Below, in pieces: positions 33,058 to 40,947 of a stretch of 64,000 bases of DNA (within the stretch, counting starts at the first letter, position 1; each line of letters starts with the position of its first letter). The DNA comes from Negadavirga shengliensis (GTDB taxonomy: Bacteria; Bacteroidota; Bacteroidia; Cytophagales; Cyclobacteriaceae): the NCBI RefSeq assembly GCF_042652345.1, contig NZ_JBHSJJ010000007.1:62001-126000 (forward strand), in the 5' to 3' direction. The translations under genes were made by a program, and so were the position numbers. The notes below the pieces were generated by a model. The model was not told the DNA's origin. It did no database searches and saw only the letters and a program-made list of their open reading frames with translations.

Positions 33058-34333
33058 ATAACCTCCTTTTATTGGGGTTCAAAACAGTGTATCCTATTAG
33101 TTCATCGTATCTGGATCCCATATCCCGGTAGTAGAAAAATATTTCGTATTCATTCTCTGTCTGGAAGTGAGACCCCTCAAAAGGCTCCATATCCCATCCC
33201 TCCTCCGTGGGCAAACCATACTGGTAATCATACCACCCCTGTTTTAGTAACAGCGTAGCTTGATATAGTCCTTTTTTCTTGTCATAAACCATTCTGGCAT
33301 CCGGGTTTGTACCCCACCCACTCAAAGACCCCAGCACGTACGGGGTTTCGGAAAGCTCATCAGTTTTCAGGTTAAAGGTCACCAACATATATTCACTTTC
33401 CAGTTCGTGGTTTTGTCGCTCCACATTGAGCACGCCATACTGGCCATTCAGATCCAAATATTCCAAATAACCCTGTCCCTTTCTACTCTCATCGATGCCC
33501 GCTTCAGCAAACACCACGTCTTCTTCCATACGCACGGCTGAAATATTCCTTCCCCTGGTACGGACATACCGGAGGTCAATAAACCGGAATTCATTGCCCG
33601 CCCTGAATGTATTGCTGCCATCAAACAGCTGGTATTGCAACTCCCTTCTGTCCTCTCTAATAGAGGTATGCTTCAAGCCAAAAACGGCATTATCCCATCT
33701 CTGATTCTGACGGATCACTACCATGGTGTTGTTGGCTGGATCCAAAAGCTCCCTATTTTGATAGTTGACGTTGATATTGATCTGCTGTGAAGTACGGCGG
33801 TCTTCATTTTTACTGGGGGGAACAAGCTGAGCCCCCATGCCCAAAACATTCTGGTAAACCATAAAACGCTTTGTAAAAACCGTTTCCGACTCATTTCTGC
33901 CCCTGTAGACTTTGATGATATAATTTCCGGAACGGTTCACTTTCGGTATTTGAAAAGTATAGTGGATATAAGGGATCCTGGTATTGATCGCATACTCATA
34001 GGTATTCAGGTTGTATTCATTGTACTGTCCCAGATAATCCGCATCCCTCAATCCGGATTTGGTCCAGTCAGCATTACAGTGGATGATCTTGGCTGAATAC
34101 ATGTCCGCCTCATAAGCAATGTCATCAAAATGAAGAACAAGAGGTTTGGGCGAATTCAAAGCTATCACTGGCGAATTCATCTGATCGGAAAAATCACCCG
34201 ACATTGGAAACAGCCTCACTGATTGTATATTTTGATCATACACCCTGTCCTCATATATTTCCTGTGCATTCAGGTAAAAAACCGCCGGAAACATAAAAAG
34301 AACCGTGAAATAAGTTATTCTCAAGTACTTCAT
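33056..34333 (-). CDS. T9SS plug protein domain (DUF5103) protein
   Basis: 425 residues with a signal peptide (VLFMFPAVFYLNAQ). DUF5103 is recognised by DQNIQSVRLFPMSGDFSDQMNSP-type N-terminus, IIHCNADWTKSGL, and the C-terminal Ig-like region LSGWGTNPDARMVYDKKKGLYQATLLLKQGWYDYQYG. A member of this family is the Plug of the type IX secretion translocon SprA in Flavobacterium johnsoniae, blocking the periplasmic gate. The window's many T9SS cargo proteins fit this. It is transcribed alone, convergent to cas6. Confidence 0.9.
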   Translation of the reverse strand: MKYLRITYFTVLFMFPAVFYLNAQEIYEDRVYDQNIQSVRLFPMSGDFSDQMNSPVIALNSPKPLVLHFDDIAYEADMYSAKIIHCNADWTKSGLRDADYLGQYNEYNLNTYEYAINTRIPYIHYTFQIPKVNRSGNYIIKVYRGRNESETVFTKRFMVYQNVLGMGAQLVPPSKNEDRRTSQQININVNYQNRELLDPANNTMVVIRQNQRWDNAVFGLKHTSIREDRRELQYQLFDGSNTFRAGNEFRFIDLRYVRTRGRNISAVRMEEDVVFAEAGIDESRKGQGYLEYLDLNGQYGVLNVERQNHELESEYMLVTFNLKTDELSETPYVLGSLSGWGTNPDARMVYDKKKGLYQATLLLKQGWYDYQYGLPTEEGWDMEPFEGSHFQTENEYEIFFYYRDMGSRYDELIGYTVLNPNKRRL

Positions 34334-34475
34334 CGATTGATATTTACAAAGTTGGATTGTAGAAAGAAATCCGGTTTTTGATCATAAGCGATTACACAAC
34401 ATCCGCTAAGATATACCCTAGCATAACGCGAAGTCCCCTCATATTAGTATTTACCGGAAATGTTCCGTCAACATC

Positions 34476-36392
34476 TCAGGCCTGCAAGCTCTCAATCTGT
34501 TCCCCCAGCTGCTCCCACTGTCCATTAAGGCGGGATTCCTGGTCCTTTAAGGCTGCATACAGTTGGTTAAAACGGGTCAATTCCTTTTCATTTTCGTAAA
34601 TCTTAGGGTCAGCCAGTTGGTCTTCGACTCTTTTCTTTTCCTGCTCCAGCCTGGTGATCTCCTCCTCCAGCGCCGCCATTTCCTTTTCCTTTTCTTTCAA
34701 TATTTTCTTAGCCTGACTGTTTCCAGCACCTGAATTTTTAACGGGAGGAGTGGTTTTCAATTCTTTTTTGTCTGCCGATGCTGATGTCCGTTTGGGTACC
34801 TGTTGGGAACGCCAGTACACGTATTCATCGTAGCTTCCAGGATATTCCTTGATTTGATGGTCTTCGATGTACCAGATCTTGTTGGCCACGCCCTTGATAA
34901 AATGCCTGTCGTGTGAAACGGTCACAAAGGTGCCTTCGTATTGCTGGAGGGCCTGGATCAGTATATTCACCGATTGCATATCCAGGTGGTTCGTAGGTTC
35001 GTCCAACAGCAAAAAATTGGCTTCCGAAATCAGTGTTTTTGCAAGTGCCACACGTGATTTTTCCCCACCGGAAAGTACCTTGATCTTTTTGAATACATCG
35101 TCGTTCGTAAACAAGAAGCAGCCCAAAACACCCCTGAGTTCCGTTTCCGTTTTGCTGGTGCCCTCTTGTGCCAGCTCCTGCAAAATTTCATTGTTAACAT
35201 CCAGTGCTTCTAATTGATGCTGGGCGAAAAAGGATTTAATCACGTTATAACCTTCTTCCCTTTTGCCTTCTATGGGTTCAGAACCGTTAATAATCCTCAA
35301 CAACGTTGATTTTCCTTTACCATTGGCCCCGATTAAGGCAATTTTGTCCCCTCTTTCAATTCTTGCGTGGGTATTCTGAAGAATGCGAAGGTCCCCAAAT
35401 GACTTGGACACACCGTCAAGGATGACCACATCCCTACCCGATTTTTGGGAAAATTTAAATTTAAAGTTAACGGAAACGTCATCTCTCACCACTTCAGATA
35501 CCCTATCCATCCGTTCCAAAGCCTTTATCCGGGACTGGACCTGGTTGGATTTACTGGCTTTGGCACGGAACCGCTCAATGAAGCGCTCCGTCTGCTTGAT
35601 CATCTGCTGCTGATTTTCATAAGCATTTTGCTGTATCTCTTCCCTGGCAGTTTTTTCTTTTTTATAGTAATCGTAATTCCCCGGATAACTGGTTAAAGTA
35701 TGCTGGGAAACTTCCACCGTGGTTTCTGTACAGTTATTTAGAAAGGTCTGGTCGTGGGAAACCACCACCACAGCCCCATCATAGGTTTTCAGGTAATTCT
35801 CCACCCATTGGATAGAGGGGAGGTCAAGGTGGTTGGTGGGCTCATCCAACATCAGCAATGACGGTTTTTCCAAAAGCAGTTTGGCCAACATCACCCGCAT
35901 CCGCCATCCACCGGAAAAAGTCCTCAAAGGTCTGGAGAGGTCTGCTGTTTGGAAGCCGATTCCCTCCAGCACTTCTTCAGCCTTGGCTTTTATGGTATAG
36001 CCTTCATTGGCTTCAAACCTTTCCTGAAGGTCCGCCAGCTTCTGGATAACGGCTTCAGAATGATCTGTCTCCATCTGTTGGAGTACTTTCTCTATTTCCA
36101 CCTGCAAAGACAAGGTCTCCTTAAAAGCTTCCAGTGCGACATCAAGAATGCTGTCTTCCGACTGGTATGACAAAAGGTCTTGGTTCAGAAAACCGATGGT
36201 ACAGTCTTTTGCTTTTTGAATCTCGCCGGAACTGGGCTGGATATCTCCATTAATGATTTTAAGCAAGGTAGATTTGCCGGTTCCGTTAAGTCCGACAAGA
36301 CCCATCTTGTCTTTTGGTTTGATATGCAGGGACGCGTTTTCATACAAAGGCCTGCCCCCGATGTAATAAGAAAGATTGTTGATCGATAACAT
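34476..36392 (-). CDS. ABC-F family ATPase
   Basis: 638 residues with two ABC domains and no transmembrane part. Walker A motifs are GLNGTGKST and GANGKGKST; signature sequences are FSGGWRMR and LSGGEKSR; both Walker B regions read LLLDEPTNHLD-like. A Lys/Arg-rich linker (about residues 235-320) and a C-terminal coiled coil (KEKEMAALEEEITRLEQEKKR) are present. ABC-F proteins act on ribosomes, either housekeeping (Uup/EttA) or antibiotic protection. The C-terminal coil suggests the Uup group. A structured element with a terminator-like hairpin lies ~60 bp upstream of the ATG and may control it. Confidence 0.93.
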   Translation of the reverse strand: MLSINNLSYYIGGRPLYENASLHIKPKDKMGLVGLNGTGKSTLLKIINGDIQPSSGEIQKAKDCTIGFLNQDLLSYQSEDSILDVALEAFKETLSLQVEIEKVLQQMETDHSEAVIQKLADLQERFEANEGYTIKAKAEEVLEGIGFQTADLSRPLRTFSGGWRMRVMLAKLLLEKPSLLMLDEPTNHLDLPSIQWVENYLKTYDGAVVVVSHDQTFLNNCTETTVEVSQHTLTSYPGNYDYYKKEKTAREEIQQNAYENQQQMIKQTERFIERFRAKASKSNQVQSRIKALERMDRVSEVVRDDVSVNFKFKFSQKSGRDVVILDGVSKSFGDLRILQNTHARIERGDKIALIGANGKGKSTLLRIINGSEPIEGKREEGYNVIKSFFAQHQLEALDVNNEILQELAQEGTSKTETELRGVLGCFLFTNDDVFKKIKVLSGGEKSRVALAKTLISEANFLLLDEPTNHLDMQSVNILIQALQQYEGTFVTVSHDRHFIKGVANKIWYIEDHQIKEYPGSYDEYVYWRSQQVPKRTSASADKKELKTTPPVKNSGAGNSQAKKILKEKEKEMAALEEEITRLEQEKKRVEDQLADPKIYENEKELTRFNQLYAALKDQESRLNGQWEQLGEQIESLQA

Positions 36393-36445
36393 GCCGCAAA
36401 ATTAAGAAAAGTCGGGGTTTTATCGCAGAAAAGAAAAAGGGAAAT

Positions 36446-36700
36446 ACAAAAGCTGCCCGTGCTTTGCAGCCGGTCTTCTGGTTTCATTGCTTTCCCAGCT
36501 ACTGTCGGGGATTGTCATGGGCTCTTGGAAAGATTTTCAGAAGCTCCTCACGTGCCCCGGAAATCCCCTGCCGCGTTGGGTATAATCTTCGGCGGAATAC
36601 GGGTGTGGCCCCGGAACTTTTCCCTCAACAGGTCCCCCGACGGGCCTTGTGGCTATGATTCCCTTGCCCTGATTGCCATTCCGCACTTGGGCATACGTTA
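36446..36700 (-). ncRNA. Candidate structured RNA or riboswitch-like leader upstream of the ABC-F gene
   Basis: A GC-rich 255-bp stretch without a credible gene. On the minus strand several long-range helices can form: 36678-36684 with 36592-36598 (7 bp), 36642-36646 with 36607-36611 and 36632-36636 with 36613-36617, 36562-36568 with 36507-36513 (7 bp), and 36495-36498 with 36478-36481. GCTGC (36470-36466) can pair either with GCGGC (36574-36570) or with GCAGC (36456-36452); the latter makes a hairpin followed by TTTT. The two are exclusive, as in an attenuator. A box AGAAGACCGGC at 36468-36478 resembles the 3' end of cobalamin riboswitches, but their GGUGAAAAUCC core is not seen. Class unknown. 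Confidence 0.45.
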
Positions 36701-36717
36701 TAATTTTGCCGTAAAAG

Positions 36718-36745
36718 CAAAAAGCCCTTCCTCAAACGGAAAGGC
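36718..36745 (-). terminator. Intrinsic terminator after tRNA-Leu
   Basis: On the minus strand GGCCTTTCC pairs with GGAAGGGCT (9 bp with two G-T wobbles) around a 6-nt loop and is followed by TTTTTGCTTTT. It starts 5 bp after the tRNA 3' end. Confidence 0.8.
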
Positions 36746-36749
36746 CAAG

Positions 36750-36831
36750 TGCGCACGAGAAGATTCGAACTTCCACACCCGAAGGCACCACCCCCTCAAG
36801 ATGGCGTGTCTACCAGTTTCACCACGTGCGC
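36750..36831 (-). tRNA. trnL: tRNA-Leu (GAG)
   Basis: 82 nt with a perfect 7-bp acceptor stem (GCGCACG/CGTGCGC), discriminator A, D-loop AAACTGGTAGACAC, anticodon stem-loop CCATC-TTGAGGG-GGTGG giving anticodon GAG, a long class II variable arm (TGCCTTCGGGTGT) and T-arm GGAAG-TTCGAAT-CTTCT. CCA is not encoded. It is followed by its own terminator. Confidence 0.95.
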
Positions 36832-36922
36832 TGGACGGGAATGCAAAAGTAGAAATATATTATCAGCAGTGCAAGAAAAACAGGCTTCAAAAAAACATCT
36901 TATTGTTCCATCCTTTAAAACA

Positions 36923-37390
36923 CTAAAGCACCACTTCCATCTTGACATCACAGCGGTCATATTTACCCGGCTCTATGGGGACTGCCCTGAACCCCATTTT
37001 TCGATACAGCCCAACGGCAGGTGCCAATATCGAATTGGTATAGAGCACCACTTTTTTTGCTCCTTTACTTTTAGCCAGCTCCAAAGCTGCCTTTCCAAGC
37101 AAAAAACCGATGTTTTTCCCCTGCGCCTGGGGCAACACCCCCATTTTTATCAGTTCATACTGAGACTCATCCATTTTTTTTAAGGCCACGGTTCCCACGA
37201 TTTCGTCTTCCCATTCCGCAAACAATATTTCTCCCCCCTCTGCCAGGATGGTCCGGTCAGGGTTTTCAAGCTGTTCCACATCAAACGGCTCCATAAAGAA
37301 ATATTGATCTATCCATTGTTTGTTGATGGACAGAAAAAACGGCGCAAGCTCGGCGCTAAAAGGCCGGATTTTAACAGTTTCCATACTCAA
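36923..37390 (-). CDS. GNAT family N-acetyltransferase
   Basis: 155 residues. The acetyl-CoA loop region reads MGVLPQAQGKNIGFLLGKAALELAKSKGAKKV (motif A, Q-x-x-G-x-G/I type), followed by VLYTNSILAPAVGLYRKMGF (motif B). The family transfers an acetyl group to an amine; the substrate is not known. It is cytoplasmic. It sits upstream-convergent to nothing obvious: the tRNA-Leu gene follows on the same strand, and the ogt-like gene precedes it by 44 bp, so both may be one transcript. Confidence 0.9.
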   Translation of the reverse strand: MSMETVKIRPFSAELAPFFLSINKQWIDQYFFMEPFDVEQLENPDRTILAEGGEILFAEWEDEIVGTVALKKMDESQYELIKMGVLPQAQGKNIGFLLGKAALELAKSKGAKKVVLYTNSILAPAVGLYRKMGFRAVPIEPGKYDRCDVKMEVVL

Positions 37391-37434
37391 AAATAAGAAA
37401 GCTTGACGATATTAAATATGACCCGAAAAAAAAT

Positions 37435-37917
37435 TCAAAAGCCAAGATCAAATTGCCTGCCGGGTTTATCGCTTGCCTCCAATTGCAATAGTTTCACTTT
37501 TCTCCACAAACCGCCGGCATATCCTGTGAGTGCACCCGACCTTGCTATGATCCTGTGACAGGGAATCACAACCAAAAGCGGGTTGACCCCATTTGCCGCC
37601 CCCACTGCCCTCACCGCATCAGGATTATTTATTGACCTGGCTATATCTTCATAAAAAACAGTCTCCCCATAGGGAACTTGATTCACTTTCATCCAAACCT
37701 GCTTTTGAAAAGTAGTTCCCGAGAGACCAATGGGTATATCGAAGATTTTCAATTGACCATCAAAGTAGGCTTTCAACTGGGATTTTACATCCAAAAAAAG
37801 GATGTCATCGGAACTTTCCTGAATCGGCTGCTCAGTAAACTGTAATGACAAAAGATAATCCCCCTCTGCTTCCAGACGTATGTTGCCCAAAGGGGATGTT
37901 ATTATCTCTGCTTTCAT
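37435..37917 (-). CDS. ogt: Methylated-DNA--protein-cysteine methyltransferase
   Basis: 160 residues. The acceptor-cysteine motif is IPCHRI in NPLLVVIPCHRIIARSGALTGYAGG, and the helix-turn-helix segment PYGETVFYEDIARSINNPDAVRAVGAANG precedes it. It removes O6-alkyl groups from guanine by irreversible transfer to its Cys. The size fits a single-domain Ogt/MGMT without an Ada-type N-terminal regulatory domain. It lies just upstream of the GNAT gene on the same strand. Confidence 0.95.
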   Translation of the reverse strand: MKAEIITSPLGNIRLEAEGDYLLSLQFTEQPIQESSDDILFLDVKSQLKAYFDGQLKIFDIPIGLSGTTFQKQVWMKVNQVPYGETVFYEDIARSINNPDAVRAVGAANGVNPLLVVIPCHRIIARSGALTGYAGGLWRKVKLLQLEASDKPGRQFDLGF

Positions 37918-38054
37918 ACCTTTTACCGCTTAAATCAACTAACATGATGATGATTGGATGTTCACTTTAAAAACAATCTCGTCTACGCTACCTTGCTAGG
38001 GTAACAGTAAGTAAAGGTACTTCATTTTCGAGCTATTCTATGAATTCTTTACAT

Positions 38055-39107
38055 TTATCTCAATTCAGAATTAATTTTATCCAACTTTTTCACACCCGGG
38101 CAAAGATCTTTTTCTGTCAATCTGTTTAAGGGTGTCTCATTGGTTTTCAAGGTTTCATGAAGATCTCCAAAATCCGAATTCACATAAAGGAGTCCGGTTA
38201 ATATTTCATTTCTCGATCTGGCGCGCTGGATAGCATTCACTGCAGACAGCCGGTCTTCGGGATCCCAGTCCGGTGCGAGCTTGTTAAGGTTCATATAACT
38301 TCCGTCGTGAAGCCTAACGCTCATGGTCGTGCCCGCTTTATACTCCGCGGAGATCTCTTCCTTTATCGGTACAAAATCCAATGTGCCCGTGGTTTGCATG
38401 TGTTCACGGACATAATCGTAAGATTTTGTGGAACCGGAATTGTTGTTGAAGGTGACGCAGGGCGATACTACATTCAGGAAGGCGAGGCCTTTGTGCTGTA
38501 TGGCGGCTTTTATTAAAGGAACCAACTGTTCCTTATCACCACTGAAACTCTGGGCCACAAACGTAGCGCCTAATTCCACAGCCAAGCTGGCCAGATCTAC
38601 CGGATGGAAAGGGTTGATGGATCCTGCTTTACTCACTGATCCCACATCGGCAGTGGCGGAATCCTGTCCCTTGGTCAACCCATAGCAGCCGTTATTCATG
38701 ACAATATATACCATGTCCAGATTCCGCCGGATCACATGAACAAACTGTCCCATTCCGATGGAGGCGGTATCCCCATCACCGGAAACCCCAAAATAAACCA
38801 TGTCCTTGTTGGCCAGGTTTGCCCCGGTGGCCACGGAGGGCATCCGTCCGTGAACCGAATTGAACCCATGTGAGTTGCCCAAAAAATAAGCCGGGGTTTT
38901 GGAAGAACAGCCTATACCGGAGATTTTGGCTACATGATGGGGTTCTATGGAAAGCTCGTAACAGGCCTGCACGATGGTTGCACTGATGCTGTCGTGACCA
39001 CAACCGGCACATAAAGTAGATAAAGCTCCTTCATATTCCCGTAATGTGTAGCCCAGTTTGTTTTTGGCCAGTTTGGGGTGCCTAAATAAAGGTTTCAGAT
39101 AAGTCAT
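38055..39107 (-). CDS. korB: 2-oxoacid:ferredoxin oxidoreductase, beta subunit
   Basis: 350 residues. The thiamine-diphosphate-binding domain shows LCAGCGHDSISATI, FGVSGDGDTASIGMGQFVH (GDG motif) and MNNGCYGLTKGQDS. The Cys in CAGCG matches the CPGCG of the Kor/Por beta subunits. With KorA it decarboxylates 2-oxoglutarate (or pyruvate) to acyl-CoA, passing electrons to ferredoxin. The start overlaps the end of korA by 26 bp, indicating coupled translation. The 2-oxoglutarate assignment is the commoner in this phylum but is inference. Confidence 0.93.
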   Translation of the reverse strand: MTYLKPLFRHPKLAKNKLGYTLREYEGALSTLCAGCGHDSISATIVQACYELSIEPHHVAKISGIGCSSKTPAYFLGNSHGFNSVHGRMPSVATGANLANKDMVYFGVSGDGDTASIGMGQFVHVIRRNLDMVYIVMNNGCYGLTKGQDSATADVGSVSKAGSINPFHPVDLASLAVELGATFVAQSFSGDKEQLVPLIKAAIQHKGLAFLNVVSPCVTFNNNSGSTKSYDYVREHMQTTGTLDFVPIKEEISAEYKAGTTMSVRLHDGSYMNLNKLAPDWDPEDRLSAVNAIQRARSRNEILTGLLYVNSDFGDLHETLKTNETPLNRLTEKDLCPGVKKLDKINSELR

Positions 39108-40947
39108 GGGGTACCGCGTTTTTTTTCTTTAAATAATCAGAAATCTGGAGGGCAATGGCATCCGCAGTGATGGGCATACCGTCATAATTAAGAACCGGAA
39201 TCAGTTTTTTCGGATCTGTGTCCATTTCCAAAATCATCAATCCCCGCATCTGCGCATCCCTGTTCTGCTCAATGACGAACACCCACCGGTGAGTGCGCAC
39301 AAATTCCTCCACTTCCTTTCCAAAAGGAAATGCCCGCAAGCGCAGGGCATCCAAAACGACACCCTGACTCTCCAGTAAATCTTTAGCTTCTTCTGTGGAA
39401 TAGGTCGAAGTCCCAAAAAACAATATCCCAATCTCACTTTGATTAGTATCCTGATAAAGTTGCGGCTTTGGAACCCGTTTTTTTGCCGTACGCCATTTTA
39501 CCATCAGCCGATCCATATTCCTTTTGTATGCAGCGCCATCCTCGGTATATACGGCATATTCATCCCTGGATGTACCCCGGGTAGTGAAAGCACCCAGGGT
39601 GGGATGGGTGCCTGGATAAGTCCGATAGGGCACGCCGTCCCCATCAACATCCAAATACCTGCCATACCTGCCGATGTCCTCCAACTCATCCGCAGAAAGT
39701 ACCTTGCCTCTTTTATACTTCCTTCCTTTTTTCCATCGAAACGGCTCGCTCATATGGTCATTCATCCCCAAATCCAGATCTGTCATAAGAATGATCGGGG
39801 TCTGCAATTCATCGGCCAGGTCAAAGCTGTCTGCGGTCATCTCAAAACACTCCGCAGGCGTAGCGGGAAACAGCAATATGTGCCGGGTATCTCCATGGGA
39901 AGCATAGGCTGCCAATGTGATATCTGACTGTTGGGTACGTGTAGGCATGCCCGTACTTGGCCCTGTTCTTTGCACGTCAATCAATACTGCGGGAACTTCC
40001 GCAAAATAGGCCAGCCCTATAAATTCGTTCATTAAAGACACACCTGGCCCGCTGGTTGCCGTGAAGGCCCGTGCGCCGTTCCAGTTAGCTCCAATGACCA
40101 TACCCATAGCCGCAAGCTCATCTTCTGCCTGGACTATGGCATAGTTGTTTTTCCCGGTGGTTTTGTCTACCCTGTATTTTGCCGCGTATTTTTCGAAGGC
40201 TTCGGCCACTGAAGTAGAGGGGGTAATCGGGTACCAGGCCACCACTGTGGCACCGCCATAGACGGCGCCCAAGCCGCAAGCGGTATTCCCGTCCACCAGG
40301 ATTTTATCTCCAACAAGATCTCTTCTTTCCAGACGAAAGTCCAGGGGATATTCAAAATGCTCCCTGGCATAATCCATCCCCAGATTCAGTGCCTGAATGT
40401 TGGGGGCAATGAGCTTTTCCTTGCCCGCAAACTGTTCCTCCAATAACGTCTGCAACGCTTCAAATTCAATCTGCAGGAGCACTGACAATGCCCCTACGTA
40501 AATGATGTTTTTGAAAAGCTGCCGCTGCCTGGGGTTGGAAAAGTTGGCATTCGCCATTTCCATCATAGGCACGCCTAAGTAATGGATATCCGTTCTTTTG
40601 AACTCAGGTGCCAATACTTTGGTGCTGTCATACATAATGTAGCCCCCGGGGCGCACGCTCTTGACATCCTGCATCATGCTCTGGGCGTTGACTGCTATCA
40701 TTAAGTCCACCCCTTCTCTCCTTCCCAAATAACCTTTCTCACTCACCCTCACTTCATACCAGGTCGGGAGCCCTTGGATGTTTGAAGGAAAAATGTTTTT
40801 GGGAGTGACCGGGATACCCATTCGGAAAATGGCTTTCGCAAAAAGGAAATTGGCACTTGCAGACCCTGTGCCATTGACATTGGCAAAGCGGACTACAAAA
40901 TCATTTATTCTGGCCTTGGGTCTGTGATTTATTTTTCCAGTAGTCAT
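39082..40947 (-). CDS. korA: 2-oxoacid:ferredoxin oxidoreductase, fused gamma-alpha subunit
   Basis: 621 residues. The N-terminal ~180 residues are the gamma domain (ANVNGTGSASANFLFAKAIF; VDLMIAVNAQSMMQDV), followed by the alpha domain with GNTACGLGAVYGGATVVAWYPITPSTS and AMGMVIGANWNGARAFTATSGPG, and a C-terminal domain ending in a ferredoxin-enzyme contact region. This fusion is the typical KorA type. Its ATG overlaps the stop of the GltD-like gene by 4 bp (ATGA), so the three genes form one operon transcribed leftward. Confidence 0.94.
   Translation of the reverse strand: MTTGKINHRPKARINDFVVRFANVNGTGSASANFLFAKAIFRMGIPVTPKNIFPSNIQGLPTWYEVRVSEKGYLGRREGVDLMIAVNAQSMMQDVKSVRPGGYIMYDSTKVLAPEFKRTDIHYLGVPMMEMANANFSNPRQRQLFKNIIYVGALSVLLQIEFEALQTLLEEQFAGKEKLIAPNIQALNLGMDYAREHFEYPLDFRLERRDLVGDKILVDGNTACGLGAVYGGATVVAWYPITPSTSVAEAFEKYAAKYRVDKTTGKNNYAIVQAEDELAAMGMVIGANWNGARAFTATSGPGVSLMNEFIGLAYFAEVPAVLIDVQRTGPSTGMPTRTQQSDITLAAYASHGDTRHILLFPATPAECFEMTADSFDLADELQTPIILMTDLDLGMNDHMSEPFRWKKGRKYKRGKVLSADELEDIGRYGRYLDVDGDGVPYRTYPGTHPTLGAFTTRGTSRDEYAVYTEDGAAYKRNMDRLMVKWRTAKKRVPKPQLYQDTNQSEIGILFFGTSTYSTEEAKDLLESQGVVLDALRLRAFPFGKEVEEFVRTHRWVFVIEQNRDAQMRGLMILEMDTDPKKLIPVLNYDGMPITADAIALQISDYLKKKNAVPHDLSETFI

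Noticed and set aside
32023..34475. CRISPR array near the Cas6 gene
   Set aside because: No spaced direct repeats were seen here or elsewhere in the window.
36446..36700. Cobalamin riboswitch, RNase P RNA or tmRNA
   Set aside because: Only a 3' box resembles cobalamin riboswitches; the GGUGAAAAUCC core is missing. The RNase P motifs (GAGGAAAGUCC, ACAGAA...GGCUUA) and tmRNA ends are absent. Kept as unclassified.
36185..36926. Open frames on both strands across the structured region before the ABC-F gene and tRNA-Leu
   Set aside because: They overlap tRNA-Leu, two hairpins and the ABC-F start, and their sequences look like no protein family. The GC-rich RNA explains the openness better.
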